Shown: in pieces, positions 10,868 to 22,207 of the stretch
Layout: the number at the start of each line of letters is the position of its first letter
Numbering within the stretch: position 1 is the first letter of the stretch
Origin: Botryosphaeria dothidea
Lineage: Eukaryota > Ascomycota > Dothideomycetes > Botryosphaeriales > Botryosphaeriaceae
Length of the DNA: 64,000 nucleotides
Direction of reading: 5' to 3'
Assembly (NCBI GenBank): GCA_011503125.2
Contig: WWBZ02000073.1
Location: forward strand, 806,001-870,000
Made by a program: the position numbers and the translations under genes
Notes under the pieces: model-generated
The model's database searches: none
What the model was told of the DNA's origin: nothing
The model's input: the letters and a program-made list of their open reading frames with translations, nothing else

Positions 10868-13262
10868 CTACTCCTCATCGCTGTCTTCCTCGTCTCCGTC
10901 GACTTCCATCTCATCCACACCTTCCTCTTCACTGCCGCTCTCTTTCTCCACATCAACCTCGTCGAAGCCTTCGAAGTTGCCTCTCCTCTCCTTTTCCTTC
11001 TCCTCCCTGTCCTCCTTCTTTTTCTTCTCCTCTTCCTTCCTGCCCTCCTCTATTAACCGCGCCTTCTCCTCCCGCGTCTTACGTTGGCCAACGACGTACG
11101 CACCAAGTGGTGTCTTCTCCCACTCAGTCTCTTTCAGGAAGCCCTCAACACCAGCACGGTTGTTAGGCGCGAATTCGACCTTGGTGCGGCGCTCCTCGAT
11201 CCAACGGGTGTTCGCCTCAAGCTTCTGGATCACGATGCCGATGGCCGAGTTGACCTTGCTGTTCTTGTTGCCTTTAGTCTTGTTGCTGACATCCTTGAGC
11301 CAGCGCTTCAGCATGACGATAACCGGAAGCGCGAGCTCCGGGAACGCAATGTTCTTGGACCAAAGCACGAAGAACTCCGAAAGCAGTTCTGCAACTTGCT
11401 CGCCGACGCTGTCCTGGTACACTCGCGTGCGCAGATACGACTTTGCAGCGCGAATGCTCGTTGTGAAGTCGATGGGCTTGAGGGTGGCGGGCTTCGGGGA
11501 CTTGCGCATCTCAGCCGAGTTGAGGACTTCGTATAGTGCCGGCGCCATGGGAATGTAGGTCGATGTGGAAAGGGTGATACGAAGAAGGGACCGGATCATC
11601 TGGAAACGCAGCGGGAAGTACTGTGCAGTCGGAATGAGGCGCATCGCACCCATGGTGACTTGCACAATGGGGTAGATGAGAGGGCGGAGAGGCGACTCCT
11701 TGCCAGACTCGGCCTCACGCATTGTATCGCAGTGGCTGGAAACAACACGGGACCAGAAATCAAGCGAGTGCACGTATTGCCAGTTGTACACTGTCTTATA
11801 CGATTCCTTCGACTTGTTGGTGATGCTGGAGCGAAGGTGAATGGCGAGCTGACGGATGAAGGTAAAGCCCGTCGTGTAGCCAATGTTGGGATCCAGACCC
11901 CAGAGTTCTGCAGCTGAGTTCTTCATCAAATTCACGCCTGCAATGGTGTGGACTGTGGTGTTCCGGCTTCCCTGGACGAAGCCCTGGTAAACAGCCTTCA
12001 ACGTAGCCTCCTTAATACCAGCGTCACCAATGACGATCAGCCTTCTCAAGACGAGGAAAGCTGCGATTCTGGTGGCTTCAGTATTGGCAGAGTCTGCCCA
12101 TGCCGCTACGATAGTCTTGGCCAAGTCGCGAATGAGCTTCTTGAAAGAAAGGATGTATGGCAGGAGAGGGAGGAGCGAGGTCAGAGTCAATCGAAGCGTA
12201 GCGGCGTCGGAAAGGTTCGCAAGGAGATGCATGACGGAGGTCGCATGGGACTTGAGCATAGTCGTCATGTTGCTGTATTTCTTGCCCTCGGTAGGGACGC
12301 GAACTCTGCCGTTATTCGATTCCTTGACAGGGATATGGTGTTGTAGAACCTCCGGGACACGATTCAGAGCTAGTACAAGGAGTTCGTGGTAAACTACAGC
12401 ATATTAGCAACAGTTCTCCAGTGTGCAACGAAGAGAACATACCATCCGGATTCGAGATAGCATACTTGTACTCCTTGCCATCTTCCTCGTTCAGATGCGC
12501 CGCAGCACGGAAAGCCAGCACCACTTCCTTCGTAGCGCGAAGAGAGTGCTTCTCCGTCATGGCAGTGCTCCACTTCTTGACCAATGCCTTTGTGACCTCA
12601 TTGCTTGCAGGCTCCTCCTCATCAGAGTCTTCCTGTTTCTTGCCCTTCTTCTGTTTCTTTTTCTTGGGTGTATCCTCTGCCTCACTACCACTCAGTTCGT
12701 CGACCTCGGCGAGGTCGGCGTCTTCAGCAAAATCGAGCAGTTCGGGGTCGTTCTCCTTCATGTATTTGTAGAACTCCGGGTCCTTCTTCTTGAGCTCTTC
12801 CAGATGCTGCTTGTGCGCATCGAAATCGTCTGACCCAGCCTCAGAATCGACGTCGTCCGCCACGGGCATCACCTCGACAGACTCGTCCGACGAGGAAGCG
12901 GCCGCATCCTGCTCATCCTCCTCGGCAGGCTGAGTGCGCTTCCTCTTTCCGGTCTTGGTGGGAACGTCCTTGGTCTTCTTCTGCTTCTTCGACTTCGGCT
13001 CCTCGGGGATATCGAAGCCACCTTGGAAAAAGTCGTCGACAGTCATATCACCGAACGGATTGGCATCCTCGGCCCTCTTCGCACGCTTGGCTTGGAGCTC
13101 CTCCTCGACATCGCTAGCGACCTCATTGTCGGCGGCGCGGCGGGCCTTACGCTTCTCTTTGATCTGGACGCGCTGCTTGATTTTTTTGCCCTCCTTGCGG
13201 CGCTTGAGGGTGTCCTTGAGGTGGTTCTTCTCGAACTTCTTGGTGGCCTTTGATTGCGCCAT
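10868..13262 (-). CDS. NOC2: Nucleolar complex protein 2 (60S ribosome assembly)
   Basis: Noc2 pairs with Noc1 and Noc3 in the nucleolus and nucleoplasm for maturation and export of pre-60S particles. Exons 13262-12443 and 12393-10868 (781 aa; yeast Noc2 is ~710). The 49-bp intron (GTATGT...CTGTAG) splits V in ...ISNPD|VYHELLVLALN. The first ~220 residues are highly charged, with KKFEKNHLKDTLKRRK at the start, acidic patches and basic KKKKQKKGKK, as expected for a nucleolar protein. The Noc2 domain follows: SHATSVMHLLANLSDA, YQGFVQGSRNT, GFTFIRQLAIHLR, YNWQYVHSLDFWSRVV, YFPLRFQMIRSLL. The C-terminus is an acidic E/D/K-rich coiled tail. It is divergent from VPS28 with 204 bp between the ATGs, so the promoters probably overlap. 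Confidence 0.95.
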
Positions 13263-13466
13263 GGTGTCGTGCTGGGCCCGGCGAGTTGTCGAGAAAAGTC
13301 GCTGCGGGCGGATGCGGTGCTCTGAAAGTTCTGGGAAATTTTGTAGCTAGCGTCGCGCGAGATCCCTGTCGCTTGGCGCGTGCGTCGTTGTGAGCTGCGG
13401 AGCGGAGAAGCTCATGCCTCGCGTGCCCGCACCGCTCCGCTGCTCTCACCATCCTCAACAACAGTC

Positions 13467-14286
13467 ATGTACGCCCAAAGACAGCTGCCATATGCGCCAA
13501 CCCCGTACAGCTACACGCCGACTTCAGCTCTGTCGGCCACAATCAATCTCGATGAGGTCCGTCTCGTTCAGGAATTCTCCGCGTACGATTCGCCTAACCA
13601 AGGCTACCACAGGAAGTCAAGCTGTCTACGACCAGCGCCGAACGCGATCTCTATGAATCTCTGGCGGAGATCTACAGCATCATCGTCACCCTCGATGCGC
13701 TTGAAAAGGCATATTTGAAGGATTCGATTCACGAGACCGAGTACACAGAGACATGCAGCCGTCTGTTGAAGCAATACAAATCCAACCTCGCCAATGAGAC
13801 AGTGGCGAAGGTATTTGTCGATCTGGATACATTCAAGCGCGAGTGGGATGTATGTGCCTCAGCTACTCCCCATTACCGCGTGAAAACTAATCCTTCGACC
13901 AGCTTGACTGCCCACGAGCCACGGAACGCCTTCGAGTCGGCATCCCAGCTACGGTCGAACAACCATCGCACAGGCCCGCAGCACCCGGAAACGACTCTGC
14001 AGATGCAACACTGGTTGTCACTGCAACGGAAAACTTCATTACACTCCTGGATGCCATCAAGATGGGATTGCTAGCGAAAGACGTGCTCCACCCGATCCTT
14101 GGCGACATCATCCAATCGGTCAACAGGGTTACAGACAAGGAATTCGAGAATAAGGGCAAGATTATCCAGTGGTTGATTACTCTGAACCAGATGAAGGCAG
14201 CGGACACCCTGTCGGAGGACCAGGCGCGCGAGTTCAACTTTGATATGGACCAAGCGTACTATGGGTTCAAGGACGTCTTGAAATGA
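13467..14286 (+). CDS. VPS28: ESCRT-I subunit Vps28
   Basis: Vps28 is the ESCRT-I subunit that links to ESCRT-II/III when ubiquitylated cargo is sorted into multivesicular bodies. Exons 13467-13556, 13613-13849 and 13903-14286 (236 aa, the usual size). Introns: GTCCGT..CCACAG with a CTAAC branch, and GTATGT..ACCAG. The core-binding N-terminal half has LYESLAEIYSIIVTLDALEKAYLKD and ETCSRLLKQYKSN; DCPRATERLRVGIPATVE and FITLLDAIKMGLLAKDVLHP lead into the C-terminal four-helix domain with VTDKEFENKGKIIQWLITLN. The second exon is entirely in a different frame from the first open stretch, so a single-frame reading would miss most of the gene. Confidence 0.95.
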
Positions 14287-14507
14287 GGGACTGGGTCTAG
14301 CTGGGGATGTGGCGGGCAAACACTGGAGTGTCGGGCCCTGCGTTCTGGAACATGGCTTTACGAGGACCGAGACCTCGCCGCCCTCGCCGGCGCGGCAGTG
14401 GCTATCGGCGAATCGGCGCTTTGGCGCTTTGGCCGTGCCCTAAATTTCCCCCACGATACCGCCTCCAGATCGCCGCCTCCCTGTGCTTTACTCTTTCACC
14501 GCAAATC

Positions 14508-15782
14508 ATGGATGATGAGGATAGAGAACGAAACGGCGGGGTCCTGCATGGTACGCACGTACATATTAATACACCAAGAAGCTAGCTGACGCAGTCGTAT
14601 GCAGTACTGGACCTCCCGCAACTTTACACGAAGCCTTCCGCCCAAGAATTGCTCAACATGCTCACTTTACTGACGTCCGAGCCGCCGTCCTGGGGAGGAA
14701 GCGATTTCGAGGACGAAGAAACCCCCATGACCGTGAAGTCCGCCCGCCGACAAAGCATCAGCGCTGCTAGTACCCAACCTATACAAATAAATCCGGAAGG
14801 CTTGACCGCCTACCTTACACGGATAATCGCAAGTGATTTGCGCTGGATCGAGGATGATTCTATCAAAGAGGAAGTTTGGGAGGCGGCCAGCATTCGGCTG
14901 AGCGAACGCTCTGGCCGGACTGCTATGGGAGCGATATCGCGCAAATTTCGAATCCCACCAGCGAAGGACAAGCCCAGCGAGGATATCGAAATTCACGAAC
15001 CCGCGCTGACAGCAGACAACCTTGGATTGAAGACCTGGGCATCATCGTACCTCTTGGCGCGACGTCTCTGGCGACTTGCTGCTGACGACAACAGCATTCC
15101 CTCAGCGAACGACTTCGCTCCACACTCCGTGCTTGAGCTTGGTGCTGGAACGGGTCTGGTCGGGCTTTCCGCTGCAATGGTCTTGGGTACGGACGTTCTT
15201 CTGACGGACTTGCCCGAGATCGTGGAAAATTTGGAGCGTAATGCTCTTGCAAATGAAGATATTCTCGAAAACCACAACGGCGAAGCTCACACAGCTGTAC
15301 TCGATTGGACGGACCCGTCGGACATGCTACTGTCGCTCAGGACCGCGAAGGAAGCTGACTACCAGGAGAGCCAGCATTTCCGGCTGATATTCGCAGCGGA
15401 TCCCCTTTACTCACCTGAGCACCCTGGTTGGCTAGTCAAGGCGATAGTAGCACGGCTTGCCCGCAATGCCTCTGCCAGAGTGGTCATCGAGCTGCCGCTC
15501 CGCACAGCTTACCAACCGCAGGTTGAAGGCTTCCTCCATAAGATGCAGTCTGCAGGTCTTAAGATTTGCAATGAGGGATACGAAACAGGGTACGATGATT
15601 GGGGCAGTCAAGGTGAACGCAAGGCAGTCCGCTGCTGGTGGACCGTCTGGAGCTGGAACACAGCCTATGCCGGCGAGACTCACCTGGTTGAACATGATGA
15701 ACATTCTGTTCGCGCAGAGGACATGAGAGAATCACACCAGCAGCTCTTGGCTGAATTCAGGGGGCTGGACAATTGGGACTGA
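14508..15782 (+). CDS. SAM-dependent protein lysine methyltransferase, Rrg1-like
   Basis: Class I, seven-beta-strand methyltransferase of the Methyltransf_16 family, similar to S. pombe Rrg1; the expected activity is methyl transfer from SAM to a protein lysine, with the target unknown. Exons 14508-14550 and 14605-15782 (406 aa). The GTACGC...TATGCAG intron joins MDDEDRERNGGVLH to VLDLPQLYTKPSAQELL, the usual N-terminus of this group, which supports the ATG at 14508. SAM motif I is VLELGAGTGLVGLSAA (~residues 170-185), motif post-I is DVLLTDLPEIVENLERN, and LIFAADPLYSPEHP corresponds to the D/E-x-x-Y catalytic loop of the family. The C-terminal CWWTVWSW is typical. It follows VPS28 with a 221-bp gap. 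Confidence 0.88.
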
Positions 15783-15978
15783 GGGTTTCTGACATTTTGC
15801 CGGAGACCAGGCGCTCGGGATTTTGGTTAGCGGATGCGTTCGGTTCTAGAATTTTTCGGGAGTCTTTTTTTGGGATCACAAGATAAGACGCATAGACCAC
15901 AGAGACGTAGAAACAATAGAGCTAGATCCTGCGGTTGGACTTTTTCTTCGAAGCGGTCGCGATACTTGCTACCGGAGC

Positions 15979-15985
15979 GGCTAAA
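15979..15985 (+). promoter_or_regulatory. XlnR/Xlr1-type site GGCTAAA
   Basis: GGCTAAA, 275 bp before the ATG of the xylitol dehydrogenase gene. XlnR of Aspergillus binds this motif and controls D-xylose catabolism genes. The sequence match is exact; binding is inferred. A 7-mer occurs by chance about once in 8 kb per strand. Confidence 0.45.
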
Positions 15986-16085
15986 GTGGGCGGATGAATT
16001 ACGCCCGCAAGGAATTTGCCCGCCGCCCGCCGCGCGCGCCCACCGGGGACCCGCCAACGTCACAGCTCCGCCGTCGCGCCGTGTG

Positions 16086-16091
16086 GTGGGG
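16086..16091 (+). promoter_or_regulatory. CreA/Mig1-type site GTGGGG
   Basis: Fits SYGGRG, the consensus of the carbon catabolite repressor CreA; 169 bp before the ATG. The motif is degenerate and short, so this is weak alone. Confidence 0.3.
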
Positions 16092-16259
16092 GAACGCGTC
16101 TCTCGCATGATGCTCGCTGGGATCATGTTGTCTTCTTTCCACCTCCCCTCTTTTCTTGAAGACACCTGAGCTCCTGCATCTCCTCCTCCCTCTATACTCT
16201 CGCACATCTTCGCACATCCGACCCAAAGCCAGTGACCGATTGTGCATTCCTTCTTGACA

Positions 16260-17611
16260 ATGGCCCAGGTAGTTACACCGCATTTGCCCCGCCATCCCCC
16301 TCCGCAACATTTCCCCGCTGATTCGTGGAACCACCACAGAACCTCTCCTTCGTCCTCGAGAAGCCAGGAAGTGTTAAGTACGAAGATAGGCCGGTGCCGC
16401 AGCTGAAGAGCGAGCACGATGTCATTGTGAGTTTGCTGTTTCCTTCCGCAGCGTTGCTGGTTCCCTCCTGCAGCACTCAACCGCTAACACGACGCTCTCA
16501 GGTCAACGTGAAGTACACCGGTATCTGCGGCAGCGATGTACGTAGCTCCCCGCCTCCAGCCCTCCAAAAACCCCCTACCCAAACCCACCCACCCGTATCT
16601 GACACCCGTTCCCCCCCCCCCACCCGCAGGTCCACTACTGGGTCCACGGCCGCATCGGCGCCTTCGTCGTCGAGGCGCCCATGGTGCTGGGCCACGAGTC
16701 GTCGGGCGTGATCCACAGCGTCGGCAGCGCCGTCAAGACGCTGAAGGCGGGCGACCGCGTGGCCATGGAGCCCGGCATCCCGTGCCGCCGCTGCGTGCGC
16801 TGCAAGGACGGCCACTACAACCTCTGCGCCGACATGGCCTTCGCCGCCACCCCGCCCTTCGACGGCACCCTCGCCAAGTACTACAGCCTGCCCGAGGACT
16901 TCTGCTACCGGCTGCCCGACAACGTGTCGCTGGAGGAGGGCGCGCTCGTCGAGCCGGCGAGCGTCGGCGTGCACATCTGCCGCATGGCCAAGGTCGTGCC
17001 GGGCGAGAGCGTGGTCGTGTTTGGCGCGGGCCCGATCGGTCTGCTGTGCTGCAAGGTTGCGCGCGAGGTGTTCGGCGCGACGAAGGTGGTGGCGGTGGAT
17101 GTGAACGAGGAGCGGTTGAAGTTCGCGCAGGGGTACGCGGCGACGCATGTGTTCCGGAGCGCGAAGGCGACGCCCGAGGAGAATGCGAAGAAGCTGATCG
17201 AGGAGGCCGGCCTGGGCATCGGTGCGGACGTCGTGATCGATGCGAGCGGCGCGGAGGTGTGCATCCAGACGGCCATCCATGTCGCCAGGGTCGGCGGCAG
17301 GTTTACCCAGGGTGGCATGGGCAAGGTAGGTGTCCTTCGGGGCTTGCGTGGATTGTTTCGAGATGCTGACGGCTTGGTAGCCTGATATCACGTTCCCCAT
17401 CGGTGCTATGTGCGCAAAGGAGCTCCATGTTACCGGTAGCTTCCGCTATTCGTCCGGCGACTACCAGCTGGCCGTGGATATGATTGCGTCTGGGAAGCTC
17501 AGCGTCAAGGAGCTCATCAGCAAGAAGGTGTCTTTTGAGGGCGCGGAAGAGGCGTTCAGCAACGTGAAGCAGGGCAATGGTATCAAGTGGCTCATTGAGG
17601 GACCGAACTAA
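16260..17611 (+). CDS. D-xylulose reductase (xylitol dehydrogenase)
   Basis: Zinc-dependent medium-chain dehydrogenase that oxidises xylitol to D-xylulose with NAD+, in the fungal pentose catabolic pathway. Five exons: 16260-16268, 16340-16426, 16502-16537, 16630-17325, 17381-17611 (352 aa). Exon 1 encodes only MAQ, and exon 3 only 12 residues. Sequence runs MAQNLSFVLEKPG, VNVKYTGICGSDVHYW, PMVLGHESSG: catalytic zinc ligands Cys in GICGSD and His-Glu in GHE. Structural zinc cysteines are in CRRCVRCKDGHYNLC, and the NAD site is GAGPIG with Asp in VVAVDVNEERLKFA, which favours NAD over NADP. FAATPPFDGTLAKYY is characteristic of xylitol dehydrogenases and argues against plain sorbitol or L-arabinitol dehydrogenase, though the families are close. 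The intron before exon 4 contains an 11-C tract (16611-16621). Confidence 0.88.
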
Positions 17612-18046
17612 AGGCAAAGGCGGGTTCATTGGCGATGTTGGCGTGGTTGAGGAGTCGTGGGCGCAAAATTGCATATAGAGCATGAGGCGGTTGACATATT
17701 GGAGAGGTAATGACAAATTGCACATCATATCATTTTATCGGATTCTTCTTATGTCAAGGATCAGGCCGTTAGACGGTCCGCTCATCTACGGCGCAGAGAC
17801 ATGTCGTGTTAGCCCGGCAAAGATCTATCATATCTCGATGCTCATCGATTTTGCCGAAGTCCCCTCGGTCCAGTGGCGTTGTTCGCTCGCAGTAGCGTGG
17901 GAATTAGTCTGTGAATGAAGAGCAAGGTCTTGCCAGACGCGCGCTTACATCACCACTCCCCTCCGCGTTTTCTTCAGCTCCCTCGCCGACGCGTTCAACT
18001 CAACCTCTACACCATCGATCAGCTGCCGTTCGTAACCGCAATAACC
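17612..18046. other. Intergenic
   Basis: Between the D-xylulose reductase stop and the BTB2 start. CT-rich near the ATG. No gene seen. Confidence 0.5.
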
Positions 18047-19163
18047 ATGGCGTCGCCGAGCCAGTACATTCTCGGCCATACGGGGCCTCCGCCCTCTATC
18101 GTTCAGCAGCCGCCGCACCAGATCGGCCCTCACGCTCACCAGTTTGGAAGAGTCTACAACACCGTGCCCACTCCTATCCTTCGCTGCCTCCACTGTGGAG
18201 TCACGATGAACTCGCCACTGCAACCCCCGAGCATGTCACAGCAGAACCTGGACCTCACGGATGACAGGCAGTGGAATGAGAGGGACTTCAGGTGCCTTAG
18301 TGTGTGCAAGTACAACAAGAACACCCGCCCATTCATGTGAGTGCGCTCTTGCCAACTTAACGGTCTTTCTTGGGGCATGAATCTCTGCACTTAATCCTCT
18401 TTAGCTCTGATTACGGTCCCATGGTCAAGATCATTGCCGGCAAGGACGATGCCACGAAACAGTTCATCGTTCACACGGGCCTGGTCTCCTGGGCTTCTTC
18501 TTACTTCAAGGCGGCTTTCCAGAAGGACCGCTTCAAGGAGGGCGCCGAGGGCGTGGTCCGCCTCGAGGAGGACAAGCCTTACGTCGTTGAGCGCTTCATC
18601 GAGTGGCTCTACAACGGTCGCGTCATGTGGTACAACACCAGCAACCCTGCCAACATGAAGAAGCTGGTTTCCTCTCTGATAATCTATGAGCTGTAAGTCG
18701 TGGTCTGCTTTTACCTTGGAAAGAAGGGATAGCTGACATGGGTGAACCTCTCAGGTACACCTTTGCCGACTGCCGCGGTATCCGGACTCTCAAGAATGAT
18801 ATAATCGATGCTCTCACCGACTCCATCGCCCGCACCTGGACCAGCATTCCTCCTGATGCCATTGAGCATATTTACGAGAATGTTCCGCGAAGCAACCCGA
18901 TGGCCAGGCTCATGGTTACTTATCAGATCCAGTGCACCAAGACCATCAAGCCCCCGATGATCGACGAGGATTACATTTTCGAGCAGTATCCACCGGAGTT
19001 CCTCCTGGATTACATCCTCGCTCTTGAGTCGCGCAAGTCTTCGGTGAAGGCTAAGAGGGTCGGTTGGTGCATGATGGACCGTTGCGCTTTCCACGACCAC
19101 CCGGAGGAGGAGAAGAAGAGTGAGATGGCCCCGCAGCCGCAGGCTAGCGGCAGGAGCACCTAA
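18047..19163 (+). CDS. BTB/POZ domain protein (BTB2)
   Basis: Paralog of the BTB gene at 459-1281. Exons 18047-18336, 18405-18692 and 18755-19163 (328 aa); junctions PF|ISDYGP and YE|LYTFADCRG. ATG 18047 (ACCATGG context) opens a Pro/Gln-rich N-terminus (QQPPHQIGPHAHQFG) and a CLHC pair, then WNERDFRCLSVCK. BTB core: KQFIVHTGLVSWASSYFKAAF, EGAEGVVRLEEDKPYVVERFIEWLYNG; helical C-terminal half with RGIRTLKNDIIDALTDSIARTW; conserved end RVGWCMMDRCAFHDH. BTB1 lacks the longer N-terminus and the second intron. Likely a protein-interaction module; partner unknown. It lies immediately upstream of RCDE gene A. Confidence 0.9.
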
Positions 19164-19969
19164 GGCAAAGCATAGGCTAGTAAGACGGAGCGTAGCTTGC
19201 TCACACTTGCGCACTGATTTTTCGTGCAGAAGTTCGGCATCGACAAACAGTTTTGGAGCCTTATGGTCACGTCATCGTAGTTACATGTGACAGACAGCTC
19301 AAGGATGACTCGCGGCTGCTTATTCAACACTTTATTTTCTCGAGTTCACCAAGCGCGGTTTAGCTGTTGTCGAGGCTCCCAGGGGTCTATTCGATGTCGA
19401 TCTACAGAATTCTTTGTTTGCTCAGTCCGAGGGAAGGTCTAGCATTTTACTTCTGTGGCACGCCCTCTGGTAGTGTTAACAACCGTTCCTCCATTGAGAC
19501 AGTATGCAATTGATATAATCTCGGCGAAGTCTTCCACTGGATTGCCTATAAGCTCTCAATATTGATCCTTGTTCTGTCATGATCTGATGTGCGAAGTCCA
19601 GTTTGCCCACGGCTTCTCGCCACAAAGTCCACAGTAGGTCCGGAAATGAGGATGCTTTATAATTTGTCTGGTGGATCAAACTGGACAACCCCTCTGGGGT
19701 GCTACAAAGCTCCAAGTGACTAAGACCAGAGAAGGACGGCGGCTCCCAAATCGTAGAATATAATGGTGGTCTTCAGGCTCTGAATACGTTGAATGAGAAG
19801 CGAATGCGCGACTGTTTGGTGTGACTGCCATCTTGGTGACCGCACACTGGGCCGTTCCTGCCTTAAATATGGAGGTCCCGCCCACTCCCACTGTCTCCTC
19901 ATCCATTTTCTCTCCCTCATCCTCCACTTGATCGAGCGTCGTATTTTCAGCTTCACATTGCCACCAACC
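19164..19969. other. Intergenic
   Basis: No gene supported. An in-frame extension upstream of gene A begins at ATG 19793 and would add 59 residues, including a hydrophobic stretch (LLIHFLSLILHL); I treat it as leader because ATG 19970 has a better context (ACCATGTC) after a TTAAATA-like element at ~19863. Confidence 0.45.
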
Positions 19970-22207
19970 ATGTCTGCTTCCGACCACGACCCGCATCGTG
20001 GTCGCGTCGACCGAACGCCAGATCCGACGAACGGCACCATGGGAGGTCTTCAGCCTCAACACTTGGACAAGAATCGCTATCCGAAGGATTTCCTCTTCGC
20101 ACGCGCGAACCAGTGTCAGAGGGATCAAGTCGACGAGCACGAACCGAGTCCGCAGGTCAATACCAACAACGGCGCGCCGGTTGCGGACAACACCATGAAC
20201 TCATCTGACTTTGCGCCCCAATGTGCAAGTCGATCCTCGAGCCGGGCTCGTGAGCACAGTCCGCACCCGCAGCGCCATACCTACCACAGCACGTCTGAGA
20301 TCGATAATAACATGAACGCCTTCTACTCTCCATCTCAGCTACAGACCAACACCTCATCTTACCAGATACAGTCCAACAATCAGCATGCGCAATATTCCTT
20401 CAGTAACCCATATGAGCATGCACCGTATCGGCAGAACACTGCTGGCTACCACATGCCTCAGTTACCGCAGCGTCATGATGATCTTACCTCCTCACTGCAG
20501 AAAAACGCTAGCAACCTGCCACCGTACCAGCAGGCCCTCGATGGTATTGGATCCACGCCCGAGCTGCAGCACCAGCGCAGCGGTGTCCCCTTACATTCCC
20601 ATAACAGTACCATCAATCATCGGCCATGCCTGCAGGGCCCGTCTGGTTCCACTTCCGAGCCGCAATACATTAACCCCAGGTCCATCACGCCCTTGCGTAA
20701 CAACAGCATTGAGCATGAGCTTCATACATCTAATGCGCAATCCGGGTATGTGCCCAATGTGCAGGGCAGCCTTGACACCCACATGCCACAGCCGCAACGC
20801 CACTACGAGAGCCATTCTGCCATACCCTCTCCAGGTGGCGCCGTCGGAGACGTTCAGCAGAACAATACGACCGAGCATACATCCCAGTTTCTGGACAACC
20901 CCGTCAAACAGCCGTACCACCAACAAGGCCGTGCTACTCATCCGCAAGTCAGCCAGCTGAGCTGCGGACCAACTCTACAAGATAATTTCCTGAGGGACGC
21001 GCCTCGTGTTCAGACCAACTTACTTGGCAATGGAGCTGAGATGCAGAGCAGCGCCATTGGTCTTGCACCGCATACGCATTGGGGTACGCCCAGCAGTGCC
21101 TTTCGGTCTCCCAATGGCTTTGTCAGCCATGGCAGTGAGGCTGTTGGAGATGTGCCCATGCATCCTCCCCTCCCTCGGAAGAGGTTCCTTGACCCAGCTT
21201 TTGCGCAACTGCGACAAGGTTACAGCGGCACGTATGGCGAGACTACCCTGGCGAAGAAGGCTCGGCTAGATGATACAGCCTCCGAAATCCCCACGAATAG
21301 GAGTTATTTCGACCAGCAAAATGATGAGAAACCTGCATCTGCGCCTCAAGTGATGGTTAGGAAAGTTGATCGCACCCTGGCTCTATCGGTTACGACTGTC
21401 CGTAGAGTTCGCGATGCCGCATATTCCATTACGCATCCTCCGTTCCGGGCTTTCTCAAACTCTAGTGTCACGCGCCAATGGGTTAGAGAGCTTAAGGACT
21501 TCACAGCTAACAGGCTTGTTAGGGCCCAGTCCCCACTGCACTTCTTCGGCTACGAGAGGCTCAACATGACGGAGACGATGTGGAAGACTATCACTGAGCA
21601 TGATAGAAGCCGTCGCCCTGCCTATCCTGTGCGAATTGAGGATCGCCAGATCGTGCGCTGCGATGAGAATCATAGCCTTGTGGATCATTCTCCGCCTGGT
21701 TTCATTTCCGTTGCTTGTGTCGAGTGCCCTCCGGAGAAGATCGATCACTGCGACGGAGCTACTAAGCAGGCACATATGATGTGTGCGGCGTGCATCAGGG
21801 AGCACGATACAGCCTTCGCTGACCAGAACCAGCCCAAGCTGGCCGCCCTCGTTCGCGGCGCTGCTTGGGCTAACCTCTGCAATCACTGCATGGCAAACTG
21901 TTATTCTCATGAAGAGACGTGCACTTGCGAGTGGGAGGTTCCCCGTTGCCTCAAACATCGCCGCAGGCACCTGGAGCAGCTGATAGGGCGATGGGAATGC
22001 AGCATCATCAAGGACGTGGACGTGTGCGCTCTGTGCTTCGAGAAGCCGGCCACCGACGGCATAGCGATGGCTTGGAGGTGCCAGGTCTGCTTGGGCATTC
22101 TCTTCATGGCTAGCGGAGTGGCGTCGACGTGGCTGCCGAGCGGGCCGCCTCTCCCCGATGGCTTCCAGGTTTGCGACGAGCTGAAGTTCGAGAACTTGAT
22201 GGACTAA
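19970..22207 (+). CDS. RCDE-family Cys/His-rich protein A (novel family)
   Basis: Family not recognised. Single exon, 745 aa from ATG 19970. Residues 1-~450 are low complexity, rich in Gln, His, Ser, Asn and Pro, probably disordered. The conserved part begins with ITHPPFRAFSNSSVTRQW, then RLNMTETMWKTI, QIVRCDEN (~562), and a string of putative zinc ligands: VACVECP, MCAACIREHD, LCNHCMANC, CTCEWEVPRCLKHRRRHLEQL, VCALCFEKP and WRCQVCLGILF. The same blocks in the same order occur in genes B, C and D. Unlike them it has no intron and is less GC-rich at third positions. A single ORF of this size with block conservation makes it a real gene. Zinc binding is inferred from cysteine spacing; no catalytic motif, TM segment or signal peptide is visible. 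Confidence 0.82.
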   Translation: MSASDHDPHRGRVDRTPDPTNGTMGGLQPQHLDKNRYPKDFLFARANQCQRDQVDEHEPSPQVNTNNGAPVADNTMNSSDFAPQCASRSSSRAREHSPHPQRHTYHSTSEIDNNMNAFYSPSQLQTNTSSYQIQSNNQHAQYSFSNPYEHAPYRQNTAGYHMPQLPQRHDDLTSSLQKNASNLPPYQQALDGIGSTPELQHQRSGVPLHSHNSTINHRPCLQGPSGSTSEPQYINPRSITPLRNNSIEHELHTSNAQSGYVPNVQGSLDTHMPQPQRHYESHSAIPSPGGAVGDVQQNNTTEHTSQFLDNPVKQPYHQQGRATHPQVSQLSCGPTLQDNFLRDAPRVQTNLLGNGAEMQSSAIGLAPHTHWGTPSSAFRSPNGFVSHGSEAVGDVPMHPPLPRKRFLDPAFAQLRQGYSGTYGETTLAKKARLDDTASEIPTNRSYFDQQNDEKPASAPQVMVRKVDRTLALSVTTVRRVRDAAYSITHPPFRAFSNSSVTRQWVRELKDFTANRLVRAQSPLHFFGYERLNMTETMWKTITEHDRSRRPAYPVRIEDRQIVRCDENHSLVDHSPPGFISVACVECPPEKIDHCDGATKQAHMMCAACIREHDTAFADQNQPKLAALVRGAAWANLCNHCMANCYSHEETCTCEWEVPRCLKHRRRHLEQLIGRWECSIIKDVDVCALCFEKPATDGIAMAWRCQVCLGILFMASGVASTWLPSGPPLPDGFQVCDELKFENLMD

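Larger units (their letters stand above)
15783..16259. promoter_or_regulatory. Upstream region of the D-xylulose reductase gene
   Basis: No gene. The stretch holds a GGCTAAA element (15979-15985), a GTGGGG element (16086-16091), and a CT-rich leader before the ATG at 16260 (CTCCTGCATCTCCTCCTCCC). This arrangement suits a gene induced by pentoses and repressed by glucose. Confidence 0.5.

Noticed and set aside
19793..19969. 59-residue N-terminal extension of gene A from ATG 19793
   Set aside because: Would start with Cys-rich and hydrophobic sequence unlike the other members; ATG 19970 has a better context and follows a leader-like CT-rich stretch.
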